This document shows positions 49,683-58,708 of a DNA stretch of 64,000 nucleotides, one piece after another (the first letter of the stretch is position 1; every line of letters starts with the position of its first letter). The stretch is from Wenzhouxiangella marina. Lineage in GTDB: Bacteria; Pseudomonadota; Gammaproteobacteria; Xanthomonadales; Wenzhouxiangellaceae. The position numbers and the translations under genes were made by a program. The stretch spans positions 2,722,501 through 2,786,500 of the forward strand of contig NZ_CP012154.1 in assembly GCF_001187785.1 (NCBI RefSeq), read 5' to 3'. The notes beneath the pieces were generated by a model. That model had not been told where the DNA came from and searched no databases. It saw nothing but the letters and a program-made list of their open reading frames with translations.

Positions 49683-50078
49683 ATGAAGCCCGCATTCCAC
49701 GCCCTGATTCTCGCTGCGATTCTTGCCGCTTTCATGAACCCCCTGGCTCGAGCTCAGGGCGATGACGCCCACCAGTGGGTGCAGGTCGAGCAACAGATCC
49801 GCAGCGCACTGCAGAACGCCAGCAACCCCGTGGACGCACGCCGCCTCTGGTCGGAGCTCGGTCAGGTCCTGGAGCGGCAGCGAAGGTATGAAGAGGCCAT
49901 CGAGGCCTATCGCAACGCCGGCGACACGATGGCGATGGGCCGCGCCGAGGAAAATCTCCGAACCATGAGGGAAAACGCTCGGATCGAAGCCGAGAACAGG
50001 CACATCCGGGAGATGGAAGCCGAGCGACGCCGGCTCGAGGAAGAGCTGCGGGAGCTCGGCGGCCCGCCGCCCCGATAA
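49683..50078 (+). CDS. Small exported protein with TPR and coiled coil
   Basis: A 131-aa protein. The signal peptide ends near LARAQ. A single TPR-like helix pair (LWSELGQVLERQRRYEEAIEAYRNAG) is followed by a charged coiled coil (RIEAENRHIREMEAERRRLEEEL). It probably acts as a periplasmic scaffold; no family is recognised. It is convergent with the TPR gene at 50,103. Confidence 0.7.
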   Translation: MKPAFHALILAAILAAFMNPLARAQGDDAHQWVQVEQQIRSALQNASNPVDARRLWSELGQVLERQRRYEEAIEAYRNAGDTMAMGRAEENLRTMRENARIEAENRHIREMEAERRRLEEELRELGGPPPR

Positions 50079-50102
50079 GGCAGCGGCACCGGGCCTACCC
50101 CT

Positions 50103-51017
50103 TCAATCGAGGCTCAGGTCGCGCAGCACGGACTGCAAGCGCTGGTCCTCGAGGGCAGCGGCCAGCTGGGCGTAGCGCCCCGCTTCCTGATGATCGCCTG
50201 CGAGCAGGTGCAGCTGGGCCAGACGAAGGTAGGCCCACTCAAGCTCCGGAACCCCGGCCGCAGGAAGCTCGAGACTCACGTATTCGCGCAGCGCATCGAT
50301 CCCCTCATCCACGCGGGACTCGCTGAACAGCGCATTGCGACCGATCTGGTAGAGCGCGTTCAAGGCCGGCGCGAGGTCCTCCGGCGACTCCCCCAGGCTC
50401 AGCGGCGCCCTGCCCTGAACGAAGGCGGCATGGGCCTGCGCGTACTCCTCGCGCTGCTGCAGCCACAGGCCATGGCGAAAATGCAGGACCGAGGCCTCGG
50501 GATAACGCTGGCGCGAAGCCGCCAGCAGATCGCCCACACCCTCCGTTTCATCGATCGCATACAGGTAGTCCACACGGGCCAGCACGCCTTCGACGGGATC
50601 GAGCACCTCGATCGCTTCGACCTGCTCGAGCGCCAGCGACTCGTCGCCACCGGCGATGCCGGGCGCGCCCAGATAGAAGGCCATCAAGCCCCTGCGATAG
50701 GGAATATGCTCAGGGCGCAGCTGGGCGGCCCGCTCGAGACAACGCAGGGATCTGCGGGCATAGGAAAGGGCGCGCAGAACGCTGTCTTCGGCTTTTCGCC
50801 CCATGACTCGACCGCACATGAACTGCACCTCCGGCTCGTCCGGCGCCATCTCGAGCGCCCGCTCGATCGCATCCTCGGCCGCATCCAGATCCGAGTCCAG
50901 CAGTTCCGCCGCGCGGCCAAGTTCAGCCGCCGCCTCTCCATCTTCGGAGGTGGCGTGCACCTCGCCATGGACGAGAATGCAAAGCAGCAGGCCGACCGGC
51001 AGGATCCAGCGTGTCAT
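50103..51017 (-). CDS. Exported TPR-repeat protein
   Basis: A 304-aa protein with a signal peptide (MTRWILPVGLLLCILVHGEVHA) and helical repeats of TPR type along its length (AAELLDSDLDAAEDAIERALEMAPDEPEV and LRLAQLHLLAGDHQEAGRYAQLAAAL). This suggests a periplasmic protein-interaction role. The partner is unknown. Confidence 0.72.
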   Translation of the reverse strand: MTRWILPVGLLLCILVHGEVHATSEDGEAAAELGRAAELLDSDLDAAEDAIERALEMAPDEPEVQFMCGRVMGRKAEDSVLRALSYARRSLRCLERAAQLRPEHIPYRRGLMAFYLGAPGIAGGDESLALEQVEAIEVLDPVEGVLARVDYLYAIDETEGVGDLLAASRQRYPEASVLHFRHGLWLQQREEYAQAHAAFVQGRAPLSLGESPEDLAPALNALYQIGRNALFSESRVDEGIDALREYVSLELPAAGVPELEWAYLRLAQLHLLAGDHQEAGRYAQLAAALEDQRLQSVLRDLSLD

Positions 51018-51229
51018 CGATCTCTTCCTGTTGGATAGTCCAACCCGAATCGTGTCCGATCCGGCGCGGCGATCGCAGTGCCTGAAGTCATGAGCGATCG
51101 AACAGCTGAGGAATTCGCCGTTGCCCGGGGCACGTCAATGCCTGGCTCGCAGCCCGGCATCCACCTCAGCCCAAAGCCGGTCTTCCGATTCGCTTAGAAT
51201 TCGAGAACGCTTTCCCCGCATCCCTCATC

Positions 51230-51877
51230 ATGCCCATCAAGCTTCACTCCTACTGGCGCTCCTCGGCCAGCTACCGCGTCCGCATGGCCCTCAACCTCAA
51301 GGGCCTGGACTACACGATCGAGCCCGTTCATCTGGTCAGGGACGGGGGGCAGCAGCACTCGGAGGCGTATCGGGCGCTCAATCCGCAGGGCCTGGTCCCG
51401 ACGCTGGAGATCGATGGGCAGGTGATCAGTCAGTCGATGGCGATGCTGGAATACCTGGAGGAACAACACCCGACGCCGGCGCTGCTGCCCGCCGACGCAC
51501 CCGGTCGCGCCCGGGTTCGTGCCATCGCCAATGCGATCGCCTGTGACATCCACCCGCTGAACAATCTGCGCGTCCTCAAGTACCTGGTCGGCGAACTCGG
51601 TGTGGACGAAGACGCCAAGCTAGCCTGGTATCGACACTGGACCGAGCTGGGCCTGGGCCAGGTCGAGGCGATGCTGGATGACCCGGCGACCGGGCGCTTC
51701 TGTCATGGCGATGAACCCGGCCTGGCCGATTGCTGCCTGCTGCCACAGGTCTATAATGCGCAAAGATTCAAATGCAAGCTGGACGCCATGCCCCGCATCC
51801 TCGCCATCTGCGAGGCGCTGGAGCAGATTCCGGCCATCCGCCGGGCTGCGCCAGAAAATCAGCCCGATGCCGAGTAA
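51230..51877 (+). CDS. maiA: Maleylacetoacetate isomerase (zeta-class GST)
   Basis: Isomerises maleylacetoacetate to fumarylacetoacetate, the step between HmgA and FAH. It is 215 aa. The N-terminal thioredoxin-like domain carries the zeta-class motif SSASYRVRMALNLKGLDY; typical members have SSCS. The C-terminal domain contains DIHPLNNLRVLKYL. It supplies the step missing from the hpd-hmgA-fah run 12 kb upstream. Confidence 0.93.
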   Translation: MPIKLHSYWRSSASYRVRMALNLKGLDYTIEPVHLVRDGGQQHSEAYRALNPQGLVPTLEIDGQVISQSMAMLEYLEEQHPTPALLPADAPGRARVRAIANAIACDIHPLNNLRVLKYLVGELGVDEDAKLAWYRHWTELGLGQVEAMLDDPATGRFCHGDEPGLADCCLLPQVYNAQRFKCKLDAMPRILAICEALEQIPAIRRAAPENQPDAE

Positions 51878-51915
51878 GCGCGCCGTGCGCCCTGCCAAAG
51901 ACGCCTGACCAGACC

Positions 51916-52293
51916 ATGACCCGATCCCGACTCGTTTTCGCCCTGCTGCTGACCCTCGTGCTCGGCGCCTGTGCCACGACCCCGCCCGACCCGCGCCTCC
52001 TCGACAACGCCCGCCAAGCGATCGATCAGGCCGAAGCCGCCGGTGCGCAGGAATACTCGCCTCTGGAGCTGCGTTTCGCCCGCGAGCGCCTGCAGGCCGC
52101 TCAGCTGGCCATGCAGGAACGTGACTTCGAACAGGCCCGCCGCCTGGCCGACGAATCCGAGATCGACGCTCAGCTGGCCCTGGCTCGCACCCAGGCCGCG
52201 CTGACCCGGGCCGAGCTCGCCGATGCCCTGCGCGCCCTGGACGCGCTCAAGGCCGACCTGGTCGAAGCCTTCGGTGAGGAGGTGCTGCAATGA
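51916..52293 (+). CDS. DUF4398-domain lipoprotein
   Basis: A 125-aa protein. The lipobox VLGAC is at about residues 15-19. A long amphipathic helical domain follows (ARQAIDQAEAAGAQEYSPLELRFARERLQAAQLAMQERDFEQARRLADESEIDAQLA), typical of DUF4398. The stop overlaps the OmpA-domain gene start by four bases. The pair is likely a cell-envelope complex. Confidence 0.85.
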   Translation: MTRSRLVFALLLTLVLGACATTPPDPRLLDNARQAIDQAEAAGAQEYSPLELRFARERLQAAQLAMQERDFEQARRLADESEIDAQLALARTQAALTRAELADALRALDALKADLVEAFGEEVLQ

Positions 52294-53282
52294 ACCGATC
52301 CACGATCATCAAGCAACTCGGTCTGGCCGTCGCCCTGGTGGCGCTGGCGGCCTGCGCCCCGCCGCCTCGCGAAGACACGGCCCTGGACAATCTGCGCGCG
52401 GACCTGGAGCAGTTCCGGGCCAACACCACCCTGTCGTCCCTGGTGCCGCTGGCCCTGGCCGATGCCGAACGGGCCGTGCGCGAGGCCTCCGTCGAAGGCC
52501 TGAATGACATCGAACTGGCCCACTACATCCTGATCGCCGAGAAGCGTCTGGAAATCGCTCGCGCCAGCGCCTTTCGAGCCCAGGCCCAGAGCGAGATCAA
52601 CCAGCTCGAGGCCGAGCGCACCGAGCTGCTGCTGCGCGCCAGCCGCCTGGAAGTCGAGCAGGCTCGACGCGAAGCCGAGCAGGCGCGGATGGAATCGACC
52701 GCCGTGCGCGAAGAAATCGAGCGCACCCGCCGCGATGCGATGACCGCCGAAGAGCTGCGTGAGGAGGCCTCCCGTCGCGAAGCCGCGGCCCGCGAGGAAG
52801 CCGAGGCGGCCCGCCGCCTCGCCGAAGCCCAGGCCAATGAAATCGAACTGGCCCGGCGCGAGGCCGAGCTGGCCACGGAAGCCGCCGATTCCCTCCGCCG
52901 TCGACTGGAGCTGATGGAGCTGCGCCAGACCGATCGTGGCGTGGTCGTGACCCTGGGTGACGTCCTGTTCGAAGTGGGTCAGACCAATCTGCAGCCCGAA
53001 GCCCGCACCAATCTCGAGGACGTGGTGGAACTGCTGCAGAGCGAGCCGGACAAGCGCATTCGCATCGAAGGCCACACCGACTCCAGCGGACCGGCGGACG
53101 TCAACCAGCGCATTTCCCTCGAACGCGCCGAAGCCGTGCGCGACGAACTGGCCGCCATGGGCATCGACGCTGGCCGGATCCAGGCCGTGGGCATGGGCGA
53201 GGACTTCCCGATCGCCAGCAACGACACGGCCGACGGGCGCAGCCGCAACCGACGCGTCGACGTCATCCTGCTCGACGACTGA
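52290..53282 (+). CDS. OmpA-family lipoprotein with DUF4398-like N-terminus
   Basis: A 330-aa protein with lipobox ALAAC (Cys about residue 22), a DUF4398-like helical region and a long Glu/Arg/Ala coiled coil to about residue 210. The C-terminal OmpA domain (about 213-328) has the conserved peptidoglycan-binding pattern IEGHTDSSGPADVNQRISLERAEAV with NRRVDVILLDD. It probably tethers the outer membrane to peptidoglycan. It is translationally coupled to the preceding lipoprotein. Confidence 0.92.
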   Translation: MNRSTIIKQLGLAVALVALAACAPPPREDTALDNLRADLEQFRANTTLSSLVPLALADAERAVREASVEGLNDIELAHYILIAEKRLEIARASAFRAQAQSEINQLEAERTELLLRASRLEVEQARREAEQARMESTAVREEIERTRRDAMTAEELREEASRREAAAREEAEAARRLAEAQANEIELARREAELATEAADSLRRRLELMELRQTDRGVVVTLGDVLFEVGQTNLQPEARTNLEDVVELLQSEPDKRIRIEGHTDSSGPADVNQRISLERAEAVRDELAAMGIDAGRIQAVGMGEDFPIASNDTADGRSRNRRVDVILLDD

Positions 53283-53334
53283 GCGCGCACCAGCCCCTCG
53301 TCCGCGCTGTCTCCCGGGGTCCATCAGGTTCTCC

Positions 53335-53363
53335 TTGATTTACCCCGGAGGCAGCGTTATAAA
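53335..53363 (+). promoter_or_regulatory. Sigma-70 promoter upstream of ydcH
   Basis: TTGATT (53335-53340), a 17-base spacer and TATAAA (53358-53363). Transcription would start near 53370, about 208 bases before the ydcH ATG. The leader has no credible gene, so it is a long 5' UTR or carries a small RNA. Confidence 0.75.
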
Positions 53364-53577
53364 AGACTGACGATGGTGGACGAGTCAGGTGAAACCTGCG
53401 CTGAAACGCGTACCCCCCGGGCCCTGGCGGCTCACGAATCACCTCGTCCTACGAAAAACCCGTCCCCCTCTTCTTTCGCCCCCGGCCCGAGCGGCCGGTG
53501 GCGCCCCAACCAGTGCGATCGTCGCCGTGAATCGGCGCGATGGCATGCGCTCACGACCTGAAACAAGGAGAACGCCC

Positions 53578-53796
53578 ATGTTCGAACATCGTCAGGAACA
53601 GATGGAAAGCCTGCTGAAGGACAACGCCAACTTCCGCCGCCTTTTCAATCGTCACCAGGACCTCGAGAAGCGCATCATTGCCGCCGAAAACGGCACGGCT
53701 CCGATGGATGATCTGGCCGTGAACCAGCTCAAGCGAGAAAAGCTGAAGGCCAAGGATGAAATGGCCCGCCTGATGGATCAGGCCCAGGCCGCCTGA
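53578..53796 (+). CDS. YdcH/DUF465 family small protein
   Basis: A 72-aa cytosolic helical-hairpin protein of the YdcH family. The pattern NANFRRLFNRHQDLEKRI, then LKREKLKAKDEMARLM, is diagnostic. AAGGAG lies seven bases upstream of ATG 53578; the longer open frame runs back through the leader and has no family support. Function is unknown. Confidence 0.88.
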   Translation: MFEHRQEQMESLLKDNANFRRLFNRHQDLEKRIIAAENGTAPMDDLAVNQLKREKLKAKDEMARLMDQAQAA

Positions 53797-53936
53797 ATCG
53801 CCCCCCGACGGCCGGCGCCCCTGCCGGCCGTCGCGATTTCTCTCGAATCTCGCAACCGCAAGCACAGTCGTCCCGAGTTGCGGTGCCGGTGGCCTTCGGC
53901 TATCTTGCCCGCCAACCTTCAACCTCCCGAGTCGGC

Positions 53937-55313
53937 ATGTCCGTCTACAACAATGTCCTGGAGCTGGTCGGCTCCACCCCGATCGTCCGCGTCAACCACA
54001 TCGACACCGGTCCCTGCGAGCTCTATCTGAAGCTCGAGTCCGCCAACCCCGGCGGCTCGATCAAGGACCGCATCGCCCTGAAGATGATCGAGGAGGCCGA
54101 GCGCCGTGGTGAACTGAAGCCCGGCGCCACCCTGGTCGAGGGCACGGCCGGCAACACCGGCCTGGGCCTGGCCCTGGTCGCCGGCCAGAAGGGCTACCGC
54201 CTGATCCTGGTCATCCCCGACAAGATGAGCCGGGAAAAGATCTCCAACCTCAAGGCGATGGGCGCCGAAGTGGTGATCACCCGCTCCGACGTCGGCAAGG
54301 GCCACCCGGAGTACTACCAGGACCTGGCCGCCTCGATCGCCAGGGAGACCGAGGGCGCCTACTTCATCAACCAGTTCGGCAACCCGGACAACCCCCTGGC
54401 CCACGAAACCATGACCGGCCCGGAGATTCTCGAGCAGATGGGCGGCGAACTGGATGCCATGGTCGTCGGCGTCGGCTCCAGCGGCACGATCACCGGCCTG
54501 TCGCGCTACTTCGCCAAGGCCGCACCGAATCTGGAGCTGGTGCTCGCCGACCCGGAAGGCTCGATCCTGGCGGACTACATCGCCACCGGCCACGTCCGCG
54601 ACGATGCCGGCGGCTGGCTGGTCGAAGGCATCGGCGAGGACTTCCTGCCATCGATCAGCGATTTCACCCGGGTTTCCAAGGCCTATGCGATCTCGGACCG
54701 GGAGAGCTTCCTGACCGCCCGCGAGCTGCTCAAGCGCGAAGGCCTGATGGGTGGCTCGTCCACCGGCACCCTGGTGGCCGCCGCCCTGCGCTACTGCCGC
54801 GAACAGACCGAACCGAAGAAAGTGCTTTCCCTGGTCTGCGACACGGGCAACCGCTACCTGTCCAAGGTCTACAACGACCACTGGATGCGCGACCACGGCC
54901 TGCTCGAAGGCAGCAACTTCGGCGACCTGCGCGACCTGATCGCCCGCCCCATGGCCAGCCGCGACGCCGTCACCGTCGGCCAGGACGAGTCCCTGGCCAA
55001 CGCCTACAAGCGGATGATGCTCTACGACATCTCCCAGCTGCCGGTGATGGACGGCAAGCGCATCGTCGGCATCATCGACGAGTCCGACATCCTGCTGGCC
55101 GTGCATCGCGATGAATCGCGTTTTGCCGAGCCGGTGCGCGAGGCGATGGTCTCCGAGCTCGAGTCGGTCCAGTACCAGCAGGAGATCGACGACCTGCTGC
55201 CGATCTTCAATCGGGATCGCGTCGCCATCGTGATGGACGGCGACTCTTTCCTGGGGCTCATCACGCGGGTGGATCTGCTGAACTATCTGCGTCAACGGGC
55301 GGATCGGGCGTAA
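53937..55313 (+). CDS. Cystathionine beta-synthase
   Basis: PLP enzyme that condenses serine and homocysteine in transsulfuration, 458 aa. The PLP lysine K43 is in NPGGSIKDR, and the phosphate loop is EGTAGNTG and GGSSTGT. The C-terminal about 125 residues hold two CBS domains (DESLANAYKRMMLYDISQLPVMDG; VAIVMDGDSFLGLITRVDLL), which distinguishes it from cysteine synthase. It has no N-terminal heme segment. ATG 53937 gives the family start MSVYNNVLELVGSTP. A cysteine-synthase-like side activity is possible. Confidence 0.9.
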   Translation: MSVYNNVLELVGSTPIVRVNHIDTGPCELYLKLESANPGGSIKDRIALKMIEEAERRGELKPGATLVEGTAGNTGLGLALVAGQKGYRLILVIPDKMSREKISNLKAMGAEVVITRSDVGKGHPEYYQDLAASIARETEGAYFINQFGNPDNPLAHETMTGPEILEQMGGELDAMVVGVGSSGTITGLSRYFAKAAPNLELVLADPEGSILADYIATGHVRDDAGGWLVEGIGEDFLPSISDFTRVSKAYAISDRESFLTARELLKREGLMGGSSTGTLVAAALRYCREQTEPKKVLSLVCDTGNRYLSKVYNDHWMRDHGLLEGSNFGDLRDLIARPMASRDAVTVGQDESLANAYKRMMLYDISQLPVMDGKRIVGIIDESDILLAVHRDESRFAEPVREAMVSELESVQYQQEIDDLLPIFNRDRVAIVMDGDSFLGLITRVDLLNYLRQRADRA

Positions 55314-55319
55314 GCGGTT

Positions 55320-55800
55320 CTGGGCGTCGCCTGTTCGGCGATGTCCGGAATATCCGTGCGTCGGGTTTTCCGCGATGGTTGCGGCATGGCGCCGTCGGGT
55401 TGACGGAGATGTCGGATGCATGGACCGGGCGTCGTCGGTCCGGCGATGTCTGGGATATCCGTGCGTCGGGTTGCCCGCGATGGCGGTGGCATTGCGCCGT
55501 CGGGTTGACGGAGATGTCGGATGCATGGACCGTCGGCCACACGCGCGGCCGGTCTCCGGCACGGCGCTCCTGGCCTGCGGCCAACCGCACCATGCCTCCA
55601 ACCTGCGCTGGGCCGACCTACGCAGGGTTTCGATGCGGATGGTCGATGTTTGAGGGGTGCCGGGCCTCGGGTGGTCCGGGGTGCCGTTGATCGACACAGG
55701 CGGCGCACCGGGCACGATGCTCGAAAATCGTAGGTCGGGCCCACGCGCCCGACGGTCCATGTCGCAGACATCTGCGTCAATCCGGCTGCGTGACCATGCT
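55320..55800. repeat. GTAG composite repeat island between cbs and the AbgT gene
   Basis: Two direct copies of the module lie 105 bases apart. Each has a leading half with CGTGCGTCGGGTT and the exact 27-bp core at 55389-55415 and 55494-55520. Further on is an inverse copy of the linker containing GGGGTGCCGTTGAT, then a GTAG hairpin (55730-55753) with a diverged downstream module. The 585-base gap contains no other feature. Confidence 0.85.
55730..55753 (+). repeat. GTAG-headed REP hairpin, copy 2
   Basis: GTAG, then stem GTCGGGC/GCCCGAC, 7 bp perfect, loop CCACGC. It is followed by GGTCCATGTC as at copy 1. Confidence 0.88.
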
Positions 55801-55898
55801 GGCCCGTCTCCTCACAACGCGGCCACTGGCACCACGAACGGCGCCCGCAGTTGCTATCATCGGGCGTCTTTGCTGATCGAAACGGAGCAAGCCGAATC

Positions 55899-57494
55899 GT
55901 GTCTTCGCAATCTCCGGCGTCCGAGCAGGCGCCGCGCAATCTCTTTACCCGTTTTCTCGACACCGTGGAGTGGCTGGGCAATCTGCTGCCGCACCCGGTG
56001 ACCCTGTTCGCCCTGCTGGCCACGGCGATGGTGTTCGTGTCCGGCATCTTCGGCTGGATGGGGGTGGCAGTCGAGGACCCGCGCCCGAACGTGCCCGACG
56101 GGACCATGATCGAGGCGGTCAGCCTGCTCAATGCCGAGGGTCTGCGCATGATCCTCGGCAACCTGGTCTCGAACTTCGTGAATTTCGCGCCCCTCGGCGT
56201 GGTCCTGGTGGCCATGCTCGGCGTCGGCGTGGCCGAGAAGTCCGGCCTGCTCTCGGCGATGGTGCGCGGCATCGTGATGAACGCGCCCAAGCACCTGGTC
56301 ACCGTGGCCGTGGTCTTTGCCGGGGTGATCTCGAACACCGCCTCGGAGATGGGCTACGTGGTCCTCGTGCCCCTGGCCGGCGCGATCTTCCTGGCCCTGG
56401 GACGCCACCCCCTGGCCGGCATGGCAGCGGCCTTCGCCGGAGTCTCGGGCGGCTACTCGGCCAACCTGCTGCTCGGCACGATCGATCCCCTGCTCGCCGG
56501 CATCACCCAGGAGGCCGCGCGACTGATCGACCCGACCTATGAGGTCTTCGCCACCGCCAACTGGTGGTTCATGATCGTCAGCACCTTCCTGATCACCGCC
56601 ATCGGCTCCCTGGTCACGATCTTCATCGTCGAGCCCAAGCTGGGCCGCTACGACAGCTCGCGCGCCGACCCGGCCGTGGTCAAGGACAGCAAGATGGAAC
56701 CCCTGGACGGTCGCGAGAAGAAGGGCCTGATCGCGGCCTTCATCGCCCTGCTGGCCCTGCTCGGACTGATCGCGGTACTGGTGATCCCCGATTCGGGCGT
56801 GCTGCGCGACCCGGCCGTCGACAGCAGCAACTTCCTGGCGTCCTCCCGGCCCTTCTTCCGCTCGGTCGTGGCCTGGATCTTCGTGTTCTTCCTGGTCACC
56901 GGCTTCGCCTATGGCCGCATTGCCGGCACGATGAAGAACGATCGCGACATCATCGACGGCATGGCCTCGGCCATCTCGACCCTGGGGCTATACGTGGTGC
57001 TGGTGTTCTTCGCCGCCCAGTTCGTCGCCTTCTTCGGCTGGTCGAACCTGGGCCTGATCACCGCCGTCACGGGTGCGGACTTCCTGCAATCGATCGGCCT
57101 GACCGGCCCGCTGGTGTTCCTGTTCTTCATCATCATGTGCGGCATCGTCAATCTGAGCCTGGGCTCGGCCTCGGCGCAGTGGGCCGTGACCGCGCCGATC
57201 TTCGTGCCGATGCTGATGTTCATCGGCTACTCGCCGGAGGTCATCCAGGCCGCCTACCGAATCGGCGACTCGACGACCAACATCATCACTCCGATGATGA
57301 GCTACTTCGGCCTGATCCTGGCCTGGGCGACGCGCTACGACAAGAACTTCGGCATCGGCACCCTGATCGCCACCATGCTGCCCTACTCGATCTGCTACTT
57401 CATCGGCTGGACCCTGCTGTTCTTCCTGTGGGTCTTCGGCTTAGGGATGCCCGTCGGGCCGGGTTCGCCGACCTACTACACCGTCCCGGGCTGA
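55899..57494 (+). CDS. AbgT-family transporter
   Basis: A 531-aa inner-membrane transporter of the AbgT/YdaH/MtrF family, known for p-aminobenzoyl-glutamate uptake or sulfonamide efflux. About ten hydrophobic segments and two re-entrant loops are expected; the conserved segment SNTASEMGYVVLVPL and the later GSASAQWAVTAPIFVPM and GDSTTNIITPMMSYFGLI are present. GTG 55899 is the best start (GGAG about 12 bases upstream). It lies five bases upstream of the DUF971 gene. Confidence 0.93.
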   Translation: MSSQSPASEQAPRNLFTRFLDTVEWLGNLLPHPVTLFALLATAMVFVSGIFGWMGVAVEDPRPNVPDGTMIEAVSLLNAEGLRMILGNLVSNFVNFAPLGVVLVAMLGVGVAEKSGLLSAMVRGIVMNAPKHLVTVAVVFAGVISNTASEMGYVVLVPLAGAIFLALGRHPLAGMAAAFAGVSGGYSANLLLGTIDPLLAGITQEAARLIDPTYEVFATANWWFMIVSTFLITAIGSLVTIFIVEPKLGRYDSSRADPAVVKDSKMEPLDGREKKGLIAAFIALLALLGLIAVLVIPDSGVLRDPAVDSSNFLASSRPFFRSVVAWIFVFFLVTGFAYGRIAGTMKNDRDIIDGMASAISTLGLYVVLVFFAAQFVAFFGWSNLGLITAVTGADFLQSIGLTGPLVFLFFIIMCGIVNLSLGSASAQWAVTAPIFVPMLMFIGYSPEVIQAAYRIGDSTTNIITPMMSYFGLILAWATRYDKNFGIGTLIATMLPYSICYFIGWTLLFFLWVFGLGMPVGPGSPTYYTVPG

Positions 57495-57499
57495 TCGGA

Positions 57500-57856
57500 A
57501 TGGCCGAACCCACCGAGATCCGGCTGGAAAGATCCCGCCGGGTGCTGGTCGTCGAATACGACGACGGCCAGTGCTTCGAGCTGCCCTGCGAGTACCTGCG
57601 CACCCATTCGCCCTCGGCGGAGGTGCGCGGGCACGGCCTGTCCGAGCCGATGCTGATGACCGGCAAGGAAGACGTCAACATCACGAGAATCGAGCCGATC
57701 GGCAGCTACGCCGTGGCCCTGCACTTCGACGATGGCCACAACAGCGGCCTGTATTCATGGTCCTTCCTTTATGATCTGGGCCAGAACATGGAGACCAATC
57801 TGGCCCGCTATGCGCAACGACTGCGCGACGACCTCGGATCCGGTGGCGCGTCTTAA
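57500..57856 (+). CDS. DUF971 protein (butyrobetaine hydroxylase N-terminal-like)
   Basis: A 118-aa cytosolic protein. The N-terminal DUF971 domain has VEYDDGQCFELPCEYLRTHSPSAEVRGHG and the C-terminal HFDDGHNSGLYSWSFLYDLG, the standard pattern. In Proteobacteria it commonly precedes ubiE, as here. Its function is not established. Start ATG 57500 is five bases after the AbgT stop. Confidence 0.9.
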   Translation: MAEPTEIRLERSRRVLVVEYDDGQCFELPCEYLRTHSPSAEVRGHGLSEPMLMTGKEDVNITRIEPIGSYAVALHFDDGHNSGLYSWSFLYDLGQNMETNLARYAQRLRDDLGSGGAS

Positions 57857-57866
57857 AGCGATTGAA

Positions 57867-57934
57867 ACCACGAAGGCACGAAGGACACGAAGTAAAAGCT
57901 CTTCTTTCTTCGTGCCCTTCGTGACCTTCGTGGT
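57867..57934. repeat. CACGAAG-type inverted repeat between DUF971 and ubiE
   Basis: Left arm 57867-57892 (ACCACGAAGGCACGAAGGAC and CACGAAG) and right arm 57908-57934 (CTTCGTGCCCTTCGTGACC then TTCGTGGT) form an imperfect inverted repeat around a 15-base A/T-rich loop. It is the same family as the repeat at 33,779-34,093. Confidence 0.85.
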
Positions 57935-57982
57935 AGATATGAATATCGAAAACTGGCAGGACACCTCGACAGGCACACAGAC

Positions 57983-58708
57983 ATGACGGATTTTGGATAC
58001 AAGGAAGTCGCGCCGGAGGAAAAGACGCGGCTGGTCGGGAAGGTGTTCACCTCGGTCGCGTCCAAGTACGACCTGATGAACGACCTGATGTCCATGGGCA
58101 TTCACCGCCTTTGGAAGCGCCAGTTCGTCGCGGGCTGCGGCATCCGCCAGGGCGATCGCCTCCTCGACCTGGCCGGCGGCACCGGCGACATCGCCCGCCT
58201 GGCGCACAAGGCCGGCGCTCGCGTGACCGTGGCCGACATCAACCATGCCATGCTCACCGTCGGCCGCGCTCGCATGGACGAGGCGGGCCTGGTCCAGGGC
58301 TTCGACTGGCTGCAGGTCAACGCCGAGGCCCTGCCCTTTGCCGACCAGCAGTTCGACCACGTGACCATCGCCTTCGGCCTGCGCAACGTGACCTGGCGCG
58401 ACCGCGCCCTGAAGGACATGCACCGGGTCCTGAAGCCCGGCGGCCGGGTCCACATCCTCGAGTTCTCGAAGGTCGGCCTGCCGGCCCTGGCGAAGCTCTA
58501 CGACGGCTGGTCCTTCCAGGTGCTGCCGCGCCTGGGCGCGCGCATCGCCGGCGATGCGGACAGCTACCGTTACCTCGCCGAGTCGATTCGCCGCTTTCCT
58601 GATCAGGAGACCCTGGCCGAGCAGATGCGCGAGGCCGGCTTCGAGCGGGTCAGCTGGCAGAACCTGTCGGCGGGCATCTGCGCCATCCACCGTGGCGCGA
58701 AGGTCTGA
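57983..58708 (+). CDS. ubiE: Ubiquinone/menaquinone C-methyltransferase UbiE
   Basis: SAM-dependent C-methylation in quinone synthesis, 241 aa. The N-terminal signature VFTSVASKYDLMNDLMSMGIHRLWK and motif I LLDLAGGTGDIA are intact, as is the C-terminal IAFGLRNVTW. It is the first gene of ubiE-ubiJ-ubiB; its stop shares one base with the ubiJ start. Confidence 0.97.
   Translation: MTDFGYKEVAPEEKTRLVGKVFTSVASKYDLMNDLMSMGIHRLWKRQFVAGCGIRQGDRLLDLAGGTGDIARLAHKAGARVTVADINHAMLTVGRARMDEAGLVQGFDWLQVNAEALPFADQQFDHVTIAFGLRNVTWRDRALKDMHRVLKPGGRVHILEFSKVGLPALAKLYDGWSFQVLPRLGARIAGDADSYRYLAESIRRFPDQETLAEQMREAGFERVSWQNLSAGICAIHRGAKV

Noticed and set aside
53389-53577. A longer form of the YdcH protein starting in the leader
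   Set aside because: The added 63 residues are low-complexity Pro/Arg-rich and unlike the family, and a strong AAGGAG precedes the short start.
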